A stretch of 64,000 bases of DNA from Cohnella cholangitidis (GTDB taxonomy: Bacteria; Bacillota; Bacilli; Paenibacillales; Paenibacillaceae). The notes beneath the pieces are model-generated. The model saw nothing but the letters and a program-made list of their open reading frames with translations, was not told where the DNA came from and made no database searches. Location: positions 6,301,001 to 6,365,000 of the forward strand of contig NZ_CP041969.1 in NCBI RefSeq assembly GCF_014107495.1, read 5' to 3'. Shown in pieces: positions 54,712-62,947 of the stretch. The stretch's first letter is position 1, and every line of letters starts with the position of its first letter. A program made the position numbers and the translations under genes.

Positions 54712-55668
54712 CTATTTCACCCTTACAACTGGACGAGGCGTCAACGGGGCATTCCAAGCCTCTTCGATTTCTTCTAGAGCAAACTCCGTTGTGTCCATTT
54801 TTATCTTCCCCTCGGCTGTCATTCCGAAAACGCCTTTAACAGAGGATAACATATCAGCTTTAGAAACGCTCTTATCTCCGCTGCCTACGAGCTCGATTGT
54901 TGATGAGCGTAAAATAGATGAAGGTAAATGAATGTTCTCTTGTCCTGATGAAGTTCCAATACTTACAAAACGGGTAGCACGATCCGTATTCGACTTAGCA
55001 AGTGCCGACATGATGGCGAATGCGCTGTCGCCCCAAAGGTAATCCAATATCACATCGACACCTTCGGCAATGACTGGCATTAGGGCGTTTTCAAACCTAT
55101 TTTGTCCGTTGTCGGCTGTCATATCGAATGCAATGGCCTCATCGGCTCCAAGTGCTTGCAGCTTCGATTCGTTGCGTCCCGTTACAATGACCTTCTTGGC
55201 CCCCAGGCCCTTAGCAATCTGAACTGCCAAGCTACCGGATGCCCCAGTGGCGCCATTAATCAAAACCGTTTGACCAGAGCTGAAACGTGCTCGAAATACC
55301 AATGCAGCCCATGACGACATAGCAGGGTTGGCGATCGCGGCAGCAGTAAGATCATCTATATTATCCGGTAACCGGACAGTCAGCTTTTCATTGACAATGG
55401 TTTGCTCAGCCAAACTGCCGTATGGTGCAGTAGGCAGAGCAAAGTAAACACGAGTCCCATCTTCCAAAGTTCCAACACCGTCGATACCGGCCACTATCGG
55501 AAAGTTAACTTCCGATGAGTAGTGCATACCCATTGAACGGAACTTGCTAACTCGACTCAAGGCTGTTGCCGATACGTGAATTAAAACTTGCCCATCTGAC
55601 GCGACGGGGAAATCAAAACGACTCATTACGGGAATTGTTCCCTTCTCCTTCACGACTGCTGCCTTCAT
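54712..55668 (-). CDS. Zinc-independent medium-chain (quinone) oxidoreductase
   Basis: 318-aa MDR-superfamily enzyme. GroES-like N-terminus with VAGIDGVGTLEDG, then a Rossmann domain INGATGASGSLAVQIAKGLGA KKVIVTGR for NADPH. The catalytic zinc ligands of alcohol dehydrogenases are absent, so quinone or enone reduction is likely. Repression by the MarR partner fits a redox/electrophile response. Confidence 0.85.
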   Translation of the reverse strand: MKAAVVKEKGTIPVMSRFDFPVASDGQVLIHVSATALSRVSKFRSMGMHYSSEVNFPIVAGIDGVGTLEDGTRVYFALPTAPYGSLAEQTIVNEKLTVRLPDNIDDLTAAAIANPAMSSWAALVFRARFSSGQTVLINGATGASGSLAVQIAKGLGAKKVIVTGRNESKLQALGADEAIAFDMTADNGQNRFENALMPVIAEGVDVILDYLWGDSAFAIMSALAKSNTDRATRFVSIGTSSGQENIHLPSSILRSSTIELVGSGDKSVSKADMLSSVKGVFGMTAEGKIKMDTTEFALEEIEEAWNAPLTPRPVVRVK

Positions 55669-55700
55669 AGCGTTTATGCCCTTCTTTCACCTAAGGTTTA

Positions 55701-55751
55701 TGTGCATTTTGCACACAATTAGTATAGCATAAATTATGTGCAAAATGCACA
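55701..55751. promoter_or_regulatory. Twin palindromic operators of the MarR/oxidoreductase operon
   Basis: TGTGCATTTTGCACA (55701-55715) and TGTGCAAAATGCACA (55737-55751), perfect 15-base palindromes 36 bases apart centre to centre, just upstream of the operon. The near-complementary cores are striking. Confidence 0.85.
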
Positions 55752-56073
55752 TTCTTTTGCCAATGTTACTGAGACAGTTCCATTCCCTCCCATCTATGAG
55801 GCGTTGTTAATGGAAGAAACGATTGAGCTTCTCAGGGAAGCAGGCGCAAGGCTTACAACAAAGATCGGTCAGACCATTGGTATCATCGGTGGTATCGGGG
55901 CCGCGCCGTCAGCGCGTGACTTACTCATAGGTCATTTCAAAAAAAATTCCGACCTGATAACAAAGAAAAGAGCCTTAGCAGCGGGCGAAGAAACAGTCAC
56001 GAATGCAAAGGATAAAAGTCATTTCCAAACACATACTACTATACGGTTACAAATCAACTTAGGAGGAATTTAA
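55738..56073 (+). pseudogene. GerAA fragment
   Basis: Residues 14-52 (ETVPFPPIYEALLMEETIEL LREAGARL then IGQTIGIIGGI) match the central block of GerA-family proteins, including the gerAA at 1409. Everything before and after is lost; the tail from IGAAPSARDLL onward is unrelated sequence. The first codons overlap a MarR operator. The frame ends in the RBS of the next gene. Confidence 0.75.
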
Positions 56074-56078
56074 CAAAA

Positions 56079-56576
56079 ATGACTTCCAAAAAAGACGAGG
56101 TATTAAAATCCACGGCTCAATCGGTAGTGACGGCGGAAATCGCGGAAACCGTTAAGACGGAAGTAGCGAATGAGCTTTCTCCATTAGAGAATCAGCTTAA
56201 ACAAATGCAACAAATTTTGTCTCAAGCTCAGCTATCGTCTAATCAAAGCTCGAGCTCCGCTTCGTCGGGATCGACAAGCCAAAATCAACAACAGCTCGAT
56301 CAACTAGTCAGACAAATGAACCAATTCAGCACTGAAATTCAAAACCAACAGAAACAATCCATCCAACAGCTTCAACAGTCTATCCAACAAGCGAACCAAA
56401 CCTTGAATCAAGCCAATCAAACCGTTCAATCTTTTCAAATGTTAAGCCAAATGCAACAGCTTATCCAGCAATCCCAACAACAAGCCAATCAAATGACGCA
56501 ACAAAACTCCGGCTTCCAAAATATGAACCAAAGCAACATGAACCAAAACAGCATGAATCAGACAACAATTCAATAA
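56079..56576 (+). CDS. Gln/Asn/Ser-rich low-complexity protein
   Basis: 165 aa. Residues 1-45 form a charged helix (STAQSVVTAEIAETVKTEVA). The rest is a Q/N/S/M-rich helical or disordered repeat region (NQSSSSASSG, QQLQQSIQQANQTLNQANQT, NMNQSNMNQNSMNQ). Strong GGAGG RBS. No family recognised; the composition recalls spore-coat or prion-like assemblies, but that is only resemblance. The terminator at 56582 separates it from the next gene. Confidence 0.72.
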   Translation: MTSKKDEVLKSTAQSVVTAEIAETVKTEVANELSPLENQLKQMQQILSQAQLSSNQSSSSASSGSTSQNQQQLDQLVRQMNQFSTEIQNQQKQSIQQLQQSIQQANQTLNQANQTVQSFQMLSQMQQLIQQSQQQANQMTQQNSGFQNMNQSNMNQNSMNQTTIQ

Positions 56577-56581
56577 ACCAC

Positions 56582-56616
56582 AAGGGGTTGCGTAGGCTTA
56601 CGTAGCCCCTTTTTAA
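56582..56616 (+). terminator. Intrinsic terminator
   Basis: AAGGGGTTGCGTA / TACGTAGCCCCTTTTT hairpin with T-run. Confidence 0.82.
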
Positions 56617-56634
56617 AGAAAGGGAAATGGAAAA

Positions 56635-57426
56635 ATGCTCATAACCATCCTGATCGCGATCTTGCTGGCGTTAGCAATTGGAGTCGTTATTCCGAGATCC
56701 CTTTCTAATAAAAACTCCGCCCTCCCAAAACAAGCTCCTTCTCCGTTAAGAAATCGGTTACAAGCAAAAACGGATATCGAGGCTGCTCTCGAATTTGAAG
56801 CGTACAAACAAAAAAAAGAAACTTCCGTCAACATGCTTCAAGATGAAATGAAAGAAATCCAAAGAAAGTTCGAGAAACAATACCACAACGATTTTGAAAA
56901 ATTAAAAAGCGAAATTCAATCAGGAGTTATTCATTCTCAAAAAGAAAATCAAAAACACTTAAAAAAAACTAATGAAAATATGCAAGATTGGATTAAACAT
57001 TTATTGCATGCGCAGCGAAAAGAGCTTCAGGAATCTTATCAAAAAACAAATGACAAAATCAAGCAAGATATACAAAGTGAAATTAAAAGCACCGGGCAAC
57101 AAATTCAACGCGAAATAAGGATAGCGAGACAATTCGTAAAAGAAGAAATTCAAAAAGCAACCTTGAAAGCTTCACCAAAAGCGACACCAAAAGCTACGGT
57201 AGCTGAAAAATCGAAAGAGCCTATAACGGAAAACCTCGAAAAACAATTAAATGAAATCGAAATTACGGAAAATCAACTTCAAACGAATATATTTAATGAA
57301 CTAAATCATCAATTGGCCGACGCGCAAAAAACAATGGCGCAAATTCAAGCCCAACTGGAAATGCTGCATTTGCTCCATGCATTAGAATGCGAATTTAAGA
57401 ATCAGACCGTATCCATGACCGAATAA
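56635..57426 (+). CDS. Single-pass membrane coiled-coil protein, 263 aa
   Basis: One N-terminal membrane helix (LITILIAILLALAIGVVIP), then an almost wholly charged coiled coil (E, K, Q) to the end, with a short Ala/Lys/Thr repeat LKASPKATPKATVAEKS near residue 185. RBS AAAGGGAAATGG. Type II topology with a long extracellular or intermembrane rod is likely. No family known to me; it may work with the Gln-rich neighbour. Confidence 0.7.
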   Translation: MLITILIAILLALAIGVVIPRSLSNKNSALPKQAPSPLRNRLQAKTDIEAALEFEAYKQKKETSVNMLQDEMKEIQRKFEKQYHNDFEKLKSEIQSGVIHSQKENQKHLKKTNENMQDWIKHLLHAQRKELQESYQKTNDKIKQDIQSEIKSTGQQIQREIRIARQFVKEEIQKATLKASPKATPKATVAEKSKEPITENLEKQLNEIEITENQLQTNIFNELNHQLADAQKTMAQIQAQLEMLHLLHALECEFKNQTVSMTE

Positions 57427-57530
57427 TGCCTTGGCTGTCGAGAACGTCTCGGCGGCCGTTTTCATTTTCGCTGTCCGGAATATCATCTTCCATTCAATAT
57501 TTTAAAGTAAATTACGAGCGGCATTAGTAC

Positions 57531-57580
57531 AAAAACAGCGGCAGTCCAGGACTTTTTTTCTCGTCCTTGGCTGCCGCTGC
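57531..57580 (-). terminator. Terminator after hxlR
   Basis: CAGCGGCAGTCCAGGAC / GTCCTTGGCTGCCGCTG large stem (one mismatch), followed on minus by TTTTT. Confidence 0.8.
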
Positions 57581-57601
57581 ACTCGACCTGAATTTCCGTC
57601 T

Positions 57602-57988
57602 TCACTTCGGTTGACAATCGCTCGGCGGTCTCGATCCCTTCCAGATAACGTTGTCGCCGTAACCTTTTCCCCAGTCGTACATCATTCGCAGTATCGGAAA
57701 CAGGCTTTCGCCATATTCGGCCAAGGAGTATTCCACTTTGGGAGGCACGACGGCGTATACCTTTCTTACGATCAACAGGTCTTCTTCCAATTCCCTCAAC
57801 TGATTCGTAAGCATCTTTTGCGTAATGTTGGGAATCAGCTTCTTTAACTCGCTGAATCTCTTGGTTCCTTCAAGCCCAAGGTGCCATAAAATGATCAGCT
57901 TCCATTTGCCGCCGATCACGGCAAGCGTAAGCTCCTTCTCGCAATTGATCTCCTTCAGGTTAATGCGATCTTTGATGTCAACCGGCAT
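57602..57988 (-). CDS. hxlR: HxlR-type transcriptional regulator
   Basis: 128 aa from the ATG at 57988 (MPVDIKDRINL), with GGGGACGGAG upstream. HxlR winged helix with LAVIGGKWKLIILWHLGLEG, FSELKKLIPNITQKMLTNQL and RELEEDLLIVRKVY. In B. subtilis HxlR activates hxlAB in response to formaldehyde. Here it follows hxlB on the same strand, with a hairpin at 58021-58044 between. Confidence 0.9.
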   Translation of the reverse strand: MPVDIKDRINLKEINCEKELTLAVIGGKWKLIILWHLGLEGTKRFSELKKLIPNITQKMLTNQLRELEEDLLIVRKVYAVVPPKVEYSLAEYGESLFPILRMMYDWGKGYGDNVIWKGSRPPSDCQPK

Positions 57989-58020
57989 GCGCTCCGTCCC
58001 CTTTCGATCCAAGTATGAAA

Positions 58021-58044
58021 GTCCCCACCGCATGCGGTGAGGAC
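58021..58044 (-). terminator. Hairpin between hxlB and hxlR
   Basis: GTCCCCACCGCATGCGGTGAGGAC, a near-perfect 24-base palindrome; no T-run, so attenuator or operator are equally possible. Confidence 0.5.
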
Positions 58045-58083
58045 ATCGTTCAGGCTCATGTCAGACTTCTATTGTACCCTATT

Positions 58084-58632
58084 TTACTCCAGATTGGCAT
58101 GATTGAGAAACATGCGGCCCGAATCGGACCGCTGCTTGTCCATCAAACGGATTACGATCGAGTCGTAAAAGATGAGCAGCGTCTGTTCAAAAAGGGAAGC
58201 CATCGGTTGTATCGTGCCATATTCGGCTTCGGTTTTGTCCTTAGGCGTTCCGGGCAGCTTGACCGCAACATCCGCCAGCGAGCCCAATGTGGATTCGGGA
58301 TGGATCGTAACGACGGCCAAAGCCGCGCCGACGCTTCTCGCCTTGTGTGCCATCGACACGAGGCTTTTCGTCTCTCCCGAGCCGGAACCGATAATCAGCA
58401 AGTCCCCTTCGGCGATGGCTGGCGTTATCGTTTCCCCGACTACGTACGTCGCGATGCCGAGGTGCATGAGACGCATGGCGAACGCTTTGCCCATTAATCC
58501 CGATCTTCCGGCACCCGCCAGAAAGATTTTCCTCGATTGCCCGATGAGGGCGATCAATCTGTCCGCTTCCGCTACGGAGATCAAAGATACGGACTGTACA
58601 AGTTCGTTTACTATTCTTTTCGCGTCGATCAC
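58084..58632 (-). CDS. hxlB: 6-phospho-3-hexuloisomerase
   Basis: 182-aa SIS-domain isomerase of the ribulose monophosphate pathway: converts D-arabino-3-hexulose 6-phosphate to fructose 6-phosphate. SIS motifs IFLAGAGRSGLMGKAFAMRL and LLIIGSGSGETKSLVSMAHK are clear; LEQTLLIFYDSIV closes the family pattern. Two bases after hxlA, so co-transcribed. Confidence 0.93.
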   Translation of the reverse strand: MIDAKRIVNELVQSVSLISVAEADRLIALIGQSRKIFLAGAGRSGLMGKAFAMRLMHLGIATYVVGETITPAIAEGDLLIIGSGSGETKSLVSMAHKARSVGAALAVVTIHPESTLGSLADVAVKLPGTPKDKTEAEYGTIQPMASLFEQTLLIFYDSIVIRLMDKQRSDSGRMFLNHANLE

Positions 58633-58634
58633 GG

Positions 58635-59267
58635 CTAGACCCCGCTAACCAATCTTTTCATTTCGGCTGCAGTAGATTTTTTATCCGCTTGTCCGGTGAT
58701 TCCTCCGCCCACGATGACCAAATCCGGTTTCGCGCCGATGACTTCCGGAAGCGTGTCTAATTTGATCCCGCCAGCGATCGCCGTTTGGGCTTGCTTCACG
58801 ACGCGTTTAATCGCCGCCAGCTCCTCGAAGGAGTTTTTCCCGTCCGCTTGATGATCGTAGCCGGAATGAACGCAAATGTAATCCACCCCGAAAGCGTCGA
58901 TCTCTCTCGCCCGATCTTCGATATCTTTAACGTTGATCATGTCCACCATGATCTTCTTCCCATGTTTTCTTGCTTCGGCTATGGCGCCCTTAATCGTCGA
59001 GTCGTCGGATACGCCCAGAACGGTAATAATGTCCGCTCCGGCTTCGGAAGCTTTCATGACTTCATAACCGCCCGCGTCCATGATTTTCAAGTCCGCAAGC
59101 ACTCGTAGATTAGGGAACGCTTCCTTAATTTCCTTTACGGCTCTTAACCCTTCGTTAATGACAACCGGCGTTCCGATTTCCACGATATCGATATGTTCCG
59201 CCACTTCCGCGACCAATTGTTTTGCGCCGGGAATGTCGACGAGATCCAATGCTAATTGAAGTTCCAT
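58635..59267 (-). CDS. hxlA: 3-hexulose-6-phosphate synthase
   Basis: Condenses formaldehyde with ribulose 5-phosphate. OMP-decarboxylase-like barrel: MELQLALDLVDIPGAKQL opening, VLADLKIMDAGGYEVMKASEAG, MVDMINVKD, and AIAGGIKLDTLPEV phosphate site. Start at 59267 with GAGAGTGCACC upstream; 210 aa, the family length. With hxlB it detoxifies formaldehyde. Confidence 0.94.
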   Translation of the reverse strand: MELQLALDLVDIPGAKQLVAEVAEHIDIVEIGTPVVINEGLRAVKEIKEAFPNLRVLADLKIMDAGGYEVMKASEAGADIITVLGVSDDSTIKGAIAEARKHGKKIMVDMINVKDIEDRAREIDAFGVDYICVHSGYDHQADGKNSFEELAAIKRVVKQAQTAIAGGIKLDTLPEVIGAKPDLVIVGGGITGQADKKSTAAEMKRLVSGV

Positions 59268-59428
59268 AGGTGCACTCTCCTCATGTACGGGTTGTTGTCG
59301 TTGCAAGCCCCATTGTAAAGGGGTACGCCCGATTCGGAAAGTAGGCACTTTGGCGTGCGATAGTTACCCGGAGGATACCGTCAAAACTAGAAATCGTTAG
59401 TTTCTAAAGCTCCGCGGTGCTTATTCAG

Positions 59429-59782
59429 CTATTGTTCATGAGCAAGAATATTGATAAGTTTGCCAAACGGGTCGCGGACATAGAATCGTCGAACGCCCCA
59501 AGGCTCATCAACAGGTCCATATTCTATCGGAAATCCAGCTCTCTTCATCCCTTCTAAAGCATCATCGACATCATCGACTTCAATCGATAGATCAGGCGTA
59601 GGCGTTTCTGAGCCACCTTGCGAGGCGAAACTAATTTGAATGCTCATCTCCTCGTTCGAACCATAAGTTCTGATCCAACCATGATCCATCCTTAAATCAA
59701 GGCCGAGCACATCCTGGTAGAAGCTTTTAGCTGCCGTGATATCCTTCGTATTTATATTGGCGACGATTCGTTTGACCTTCAT
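59429..59782 (-). CDS. VOC-family protein
   Basis: 117 aa, two glyoxalase half-folds: IVANINTKDITAAKSFYQDV LGLDLRM and SIEVDDVDDALEGMKRAGFP, ending RRFYVRDPFGKLINILAHEQ. Start at 59782 behind GGGAGG. It lies 26 bases downstream of the MsrAB gene on the same strand. Substrate unknown. Confidence 0.84.
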   Translation of the reverse strand: MKVKRIVANINTKDITAAKSFYQDVLGLDLRMDHGWIRTYGSNEEMSIQISFASQGGSETPTPDLSIEVDDVDDALEGMKRAGFPIEYGPVDEPWGVRRFYVRDPFGKLINILAHEQ

Positions 59783-59808
59783 TTCAAACCTCCCAAACAT
59801 AAAACGGA

Positions 59809-60750
59809 TTAGTCGTGAATTGGAACGAACCTCACCGAATCCGGGTTGACTAGGTAGTACCGCCGAATCCCTGTTTCAGTCGCCTTTTCTTCCGGCAACA
59901 ATTCCTCATACCCGACAAAAATGCCCGAAAGCCGCCCGATAACGGCCGTGCGCGCAACGCCGCCTCGAATCTCCGCCTCTCTTCGGATAAAACCTTCATC
60001 GACCGGCTTTTTAAAGCTTGGCCAACCGGTTACGGATTCAAAGCGATCGGCAGTCGAGAAGAGCGGATCTCCGTTCACGACATCGACGAAAAGCCCTCGA
60101 AGCGACATGTCCCATGCTTCGTTCTCAGCTATCTTGGCAAAGACGCGATGCTGCGTCGCCTCAAATTGCCGCTCCGTAAGCCGCTTGCGCAAGCTCTCCA
60201 AGTCCTTTTTCGTCATCCAATGCCTTTCCGTGAACGACTTGCGTCCCGATCCATCCATATACATCTTGTATTCGTAAGGATTTTTTCGATAATAGCGCTG
60301 GTGTTCTTCCTCTGCAGGATAGAAGGCTCCAGCCGGCACGATCTCGGTTACAATCGGTTTCTTGAATCTTTTGCTGGCCTTCAGCGCCTTTTTCGAGGCT
60401 TCGGCGGCCCTACGCTGCTCGTCCGTATGATAAAAGATCGCCGTTCGGTAGGAAGAGCCTCTGTCATAGAACTGCCCTCCGGCGTCGGTCGGGTCGATGA
60501 GCTGCCAATAGATGTCTAACAGACGCTCATAGGGGAATAGTTCCGGATCGAACGTAATCTGCACAGCCTCCGTATGGCCAGTCGTCTCGCGGCCTACTTC
60601 CTCGTAGGTCGGATTGTCTGTCTGCCCTCCTGTGTACCCCGAGACGACGGACCGGATACCGGGCAGCTCGTCGAACGGCTTCACCATGCACCAGAAGCAG
60701 CCGCCTGCGAATGTGGCGATTTCAACCCGAGGATTAATGTAATTAATCAT
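59809..60750 (-). CDS. msrA: MsrA-MsrB fusion with a cysteine-less MsrB half
   Basis: Residues 1-175 are MsrA, which reduces methionine-S-sulfoxide: FAGGCFWCMVKPF holds catalytic Cys18, and GGQTDNPTYEEV and EEEHQRYY follow. Residues 185-313 align with MsrB (LTERQFEATQH, GLFVDVVNGDPLF, GWPSFKKPVD), but SGCGWPSF has become SVTGWPSF, HLGHVF has become FVGYEE, and RYCINSAALRF has become RYYLVNPDSVRF. No cysteine remains in this half, so R-sulfoxide reduction is not expected. 313 aa, otherwise standard fusion length. Confidence 0.88.
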   Translation of the reverse strand: MINYINPRVEIATFAGGCFWCMVKPFDELPGIRSVVSGYTGGQTDNPTYEEVGRETTGHTEAVQITFDPELFPYERLLDIYWQLIDPTDAGGQFYDRGSSYRTAIFYHTDEQRRAAEASKKALKASKRFKKPIVTEIVPAGAFYPAEEEHQRYYRKNPYEYKMYMDGSGRKSFTERHWMTKKDLESLRKRLTERQFEATQHRVFAKIAENEAWDMSLRGLFVDVVNGDPLFSTADRFESVTGWPSFKKPVDEGFIRREAEIRGGVARTAVIGRLSGIFVGYEELLPEEKATETGIRRYYLVNPDSVRFVPIHD

Positions 60751-60815
60751 CTTGCCCCCCCTTCTCTTCCTTCCTCTTAGTATAGGGGCCAGCGGCTTGA
60801 CTTCAATAGTCGCCG

Positions 60816-61376
60816 TCAGACGATCACGCGGTAGTGGAGATGAACAACGCCGCTTCGGAAGCGTCTCTCACCGAGCAGCTCGAGCCTCATGCTGAGGTTG
60901 TCCGGGAATGCTCGCTTACCTCCACCCAGGACGATAGGATTAAGAAGTAGATGACACTCGTCGATCAGACCCGCGCTCATCGCCCGCCCAGCAAACTCGG
61001 AGCCGCCAATCGTAATGTCGGCTCCTGAAGACTCTTTCAACCTCCGGATCGCATCAGGATCGAATCCGCGTTCGATCCTAGTCTTGGCGCTTGACACCGT
61101 TTGAAGCGTCCGGGAATACACGATCTTCTCAGCCGCTCGCCAGATTTGCTCGAATTCCCGCTTTTCCTCCGGTAGATCGCCGCTGGCGTTCGCCGTCTCC
61201 CAGTACGCCATCGACACGTACATTCGACGCCCGTATAGGTAGGTGCCAATCGTCCGCTGGAAGTCAGTCCAGAACGCATACGTCTCGTCATCGGAGATCG
61301 ACCACTCGATATTGCCGCGCTCGTCCTCAATGTATCCGTCCAAAGATACGTTAACAGGGTAGATCAGTTTAGCCAT
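60816..61376 (-). CDS. Dihydrofolate reductase / RibD C-terminal-like protein
   Basis: 186 aa, RibD_C fold: YPVNVSLDGYIEDERGNIEW, YLYGRRMYVSMAYWE, then DITIGGSEFAGRAMSAGLID and LLLNPIVLGGGKRAFPD. ATG start with GGAGGGCGT upstream. Same broad family as 44871 but only distantly alike. Role unknown. Confidence 0.83.
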   Translation of the reverse strand: MAKLIYPVNVSLDGYIEDERGNIEWSISDDETYAFWTDFQRTIGTYLYGRRMYVSMAYWETANASGDLPEEKREFEQIWRAAEKIVYSRTLQTVSSAKTRIERGFDPDAIRRLKESSGADITIGGSEFAGRAMSAGLIDECHLLLNPIVLGGGKRAFPDNLSMRLELLGERRFRSGVVHLHYRVIV

Positions 61377-61694
61377 TCAATAACGCCCTCCAATTTTCAG
61401 TTTCCAACGAGACCAAGGCCTGCTTGTTCTGCCGATTCATATGGTGATGAACGATTCGTTTATGGAGCTAAGTATCATCCAATTTTATCCAACTTCCACT
61501 TGTCCACCAGAGTATACCCAATCCCTGAAATCGAGCTAAGAAACATCCATTCTTATATTAACACATATTGGAAGTATCAGAGTTCTTTCCCTCAGTGACT
61601 GACAAGAAAATGGTATGCGGTCCTGCCGGGTTCCTTCCAAGTTCACTTAAAAAAAACAGCCGCCTCATCCATCGATGAAGCGCGCGTTCGACAA
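61377..61694. other. Intergenic region
   Basis: No gene. ATTAACACATATTGGAAGT near 61557 resembles sequence near 25708. The terminator of the GLUG gene is at 61651-61683. Confidence 0.5.
61651..61683 (-). terminator. Terminator after the GLUG-repeat gene
   Basis: CGCCTCATC / GATGAAGCG stem followed on minus by TTTTTTT. Confidence 0.72.
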
Positions 61695-62585
61695 CTAATA
61701 CGGCAGCAATTGACCGTAGCCTGTGCTGTTCGTCACGTGACCTTCGTTTCTCCCGTATACGAATCCGACGAACTCGTTCGAGCGGCGATATATATTGAAC
61801 TCGGCTTCCGATTTCTGGACTTTCCCTCCTATCTTGTTGTCCCCGACAATACCTCCGACGTAAGCCGGCCCAGTGGTAGCCGCGTAGATAACGCCTTTAG
61901 CGGACGATTTCTTAATCTTACCGGAGTTGACGCCCGCTATGCCGCCGAGAAGAGCATCGCCGATGATCGACACTTTGTCGGTCGAAGATTCATTGATAAC
62001 ACCATTGACATCATTGCTGCCGACGATGCCACCGCCGCCGGAAGTTGTGGTGACCCATACATAGAACAAGGTACGGCTATTTCGAATTATGCCGTTATTA
62101 TATCCGGCTATTGTTCCGACGTGCTCCAATCCGGTTATGCTTGTCCCTTGAACTTCCACATTGTCTATGATCCCGAAATTTAGCCCTGCGATGGCGCCGA
62201 CTTTAGAATCTCCTCTAATGGAGGCGCTCTCTATCCTCAAATTTTTCACAACGCCGCCTGCTTCGATACGACGGAACAACCCGTTCCCCATACCACGGAA
62301 ACCCAAGATCTCGTGATTATTTCCGTCAATGACGCCAGAGAAACTGTCAATAGGAACCCATTCCAGGAAACTAAGATCGAGATCCTGACCCAGCTCGAAA
62401 TATGCGGACGGATTCAAACGAACCAACTGGAAGTCCCCGTAATTGCATATCACAAAAGGCAATTTCTTTGATCCATCACCGGTTTGCTCGCATGTATTAT
62501 CTGCGTTCGGTGCTGCTGCAATGGCTTGGCTTGCTAATGAGGAAACCAGAACGATTGCCATAATGAAAGTCAATAACCTCTTCAC
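61695..62585 (-). CDS. Secreted GLUG-repeat protein
   Basis: 296 aa with a signal peptide (MKRLLTFIMAIVLVSSLASQ AIA). After CEQTGDGSKKLPFVICNYGDFQLVR the protein consists of repeated GLUG-type units: VGAIAGLNFGIIDNVEV, VGTIAGYNNGIIRNS, GGGIVGSNDVNGVINES, LGGIAGVNSGKIKKS and VGGIVGDNKIGGKVQKS. Such units build beta-helices in surface or adhesive proteins. No anchor seen, so it is probably released. Confidence 0.82.
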   Translation of the reverse strand: MKRLLTFIMAIVLVSSLASQAIAAAPNADNTCEQTGDGSKKLPFVICNYGDFQLVRLNPSAYFELGQDLDLSFLEWVPIDSFSGVIDGNNHEILGFRGMGNGLFRRIEAGGVVKNLRIESASIRGDSKVGAIAGLNFGIIDNVEVQGTSITGLEHVGTIAGYNNGIIRNSRTLFYVWVTTTSGGGGIVGSNDVNGVINESSTDKVSIIGDALLGGIAGVNSGKIKKSSAKGVIYAATTGPAYVGGIVGDNKIGGKVQKSEAEFNIYRRSNEFVGFVYGRNEGHVTNSTGYGQLLPY

Positions 62586-62947
62586 GCGATCAACTCCTTT
62601 TCATTTTATAAAACCTCGATTACAATAATTTCAATCCTCTAAGGTATCCCCCCCTTTGCGGCGACCAGTTACAGGACTAATTATATAATGTTGGAAATTT
62701 AAGGTTACAGGGTATATTCTGAATATTTATGATAATATAACAACCTTCCTTACTATCTCATGGTTTCGCAGAGGAGTACGTTGAAGCTTCAAGCGGTTCA
62801 GAACTCCATAAATAGAAAAAGCCGCGATATTCGCGACTTGTTATAATTCTCAAGCTTCGGCGTATGCAATTTGGTCAACACTTTTGGCTTCCTAGGACGT
62901 CTATACCGAAAAGGGAATTTCATATTGTCCTATGAACCGGCGAACAG
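62586..62947. other. Intergenic region with a repeat scrap
   Basis: No gene seen. Promoter of the GLUG gene on one side, SDR 3' end on the other, and a partial A-type repeat at 62799-62845. Confidence 0.5.
62799..62845 (+). repeat. Partial A-type dispersed repeat
   Basis: AGAACTCCATAAATAGAAAA then AGCCGCGATATTCGCGACTT: second hairpin only. Confidence 0.6.
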
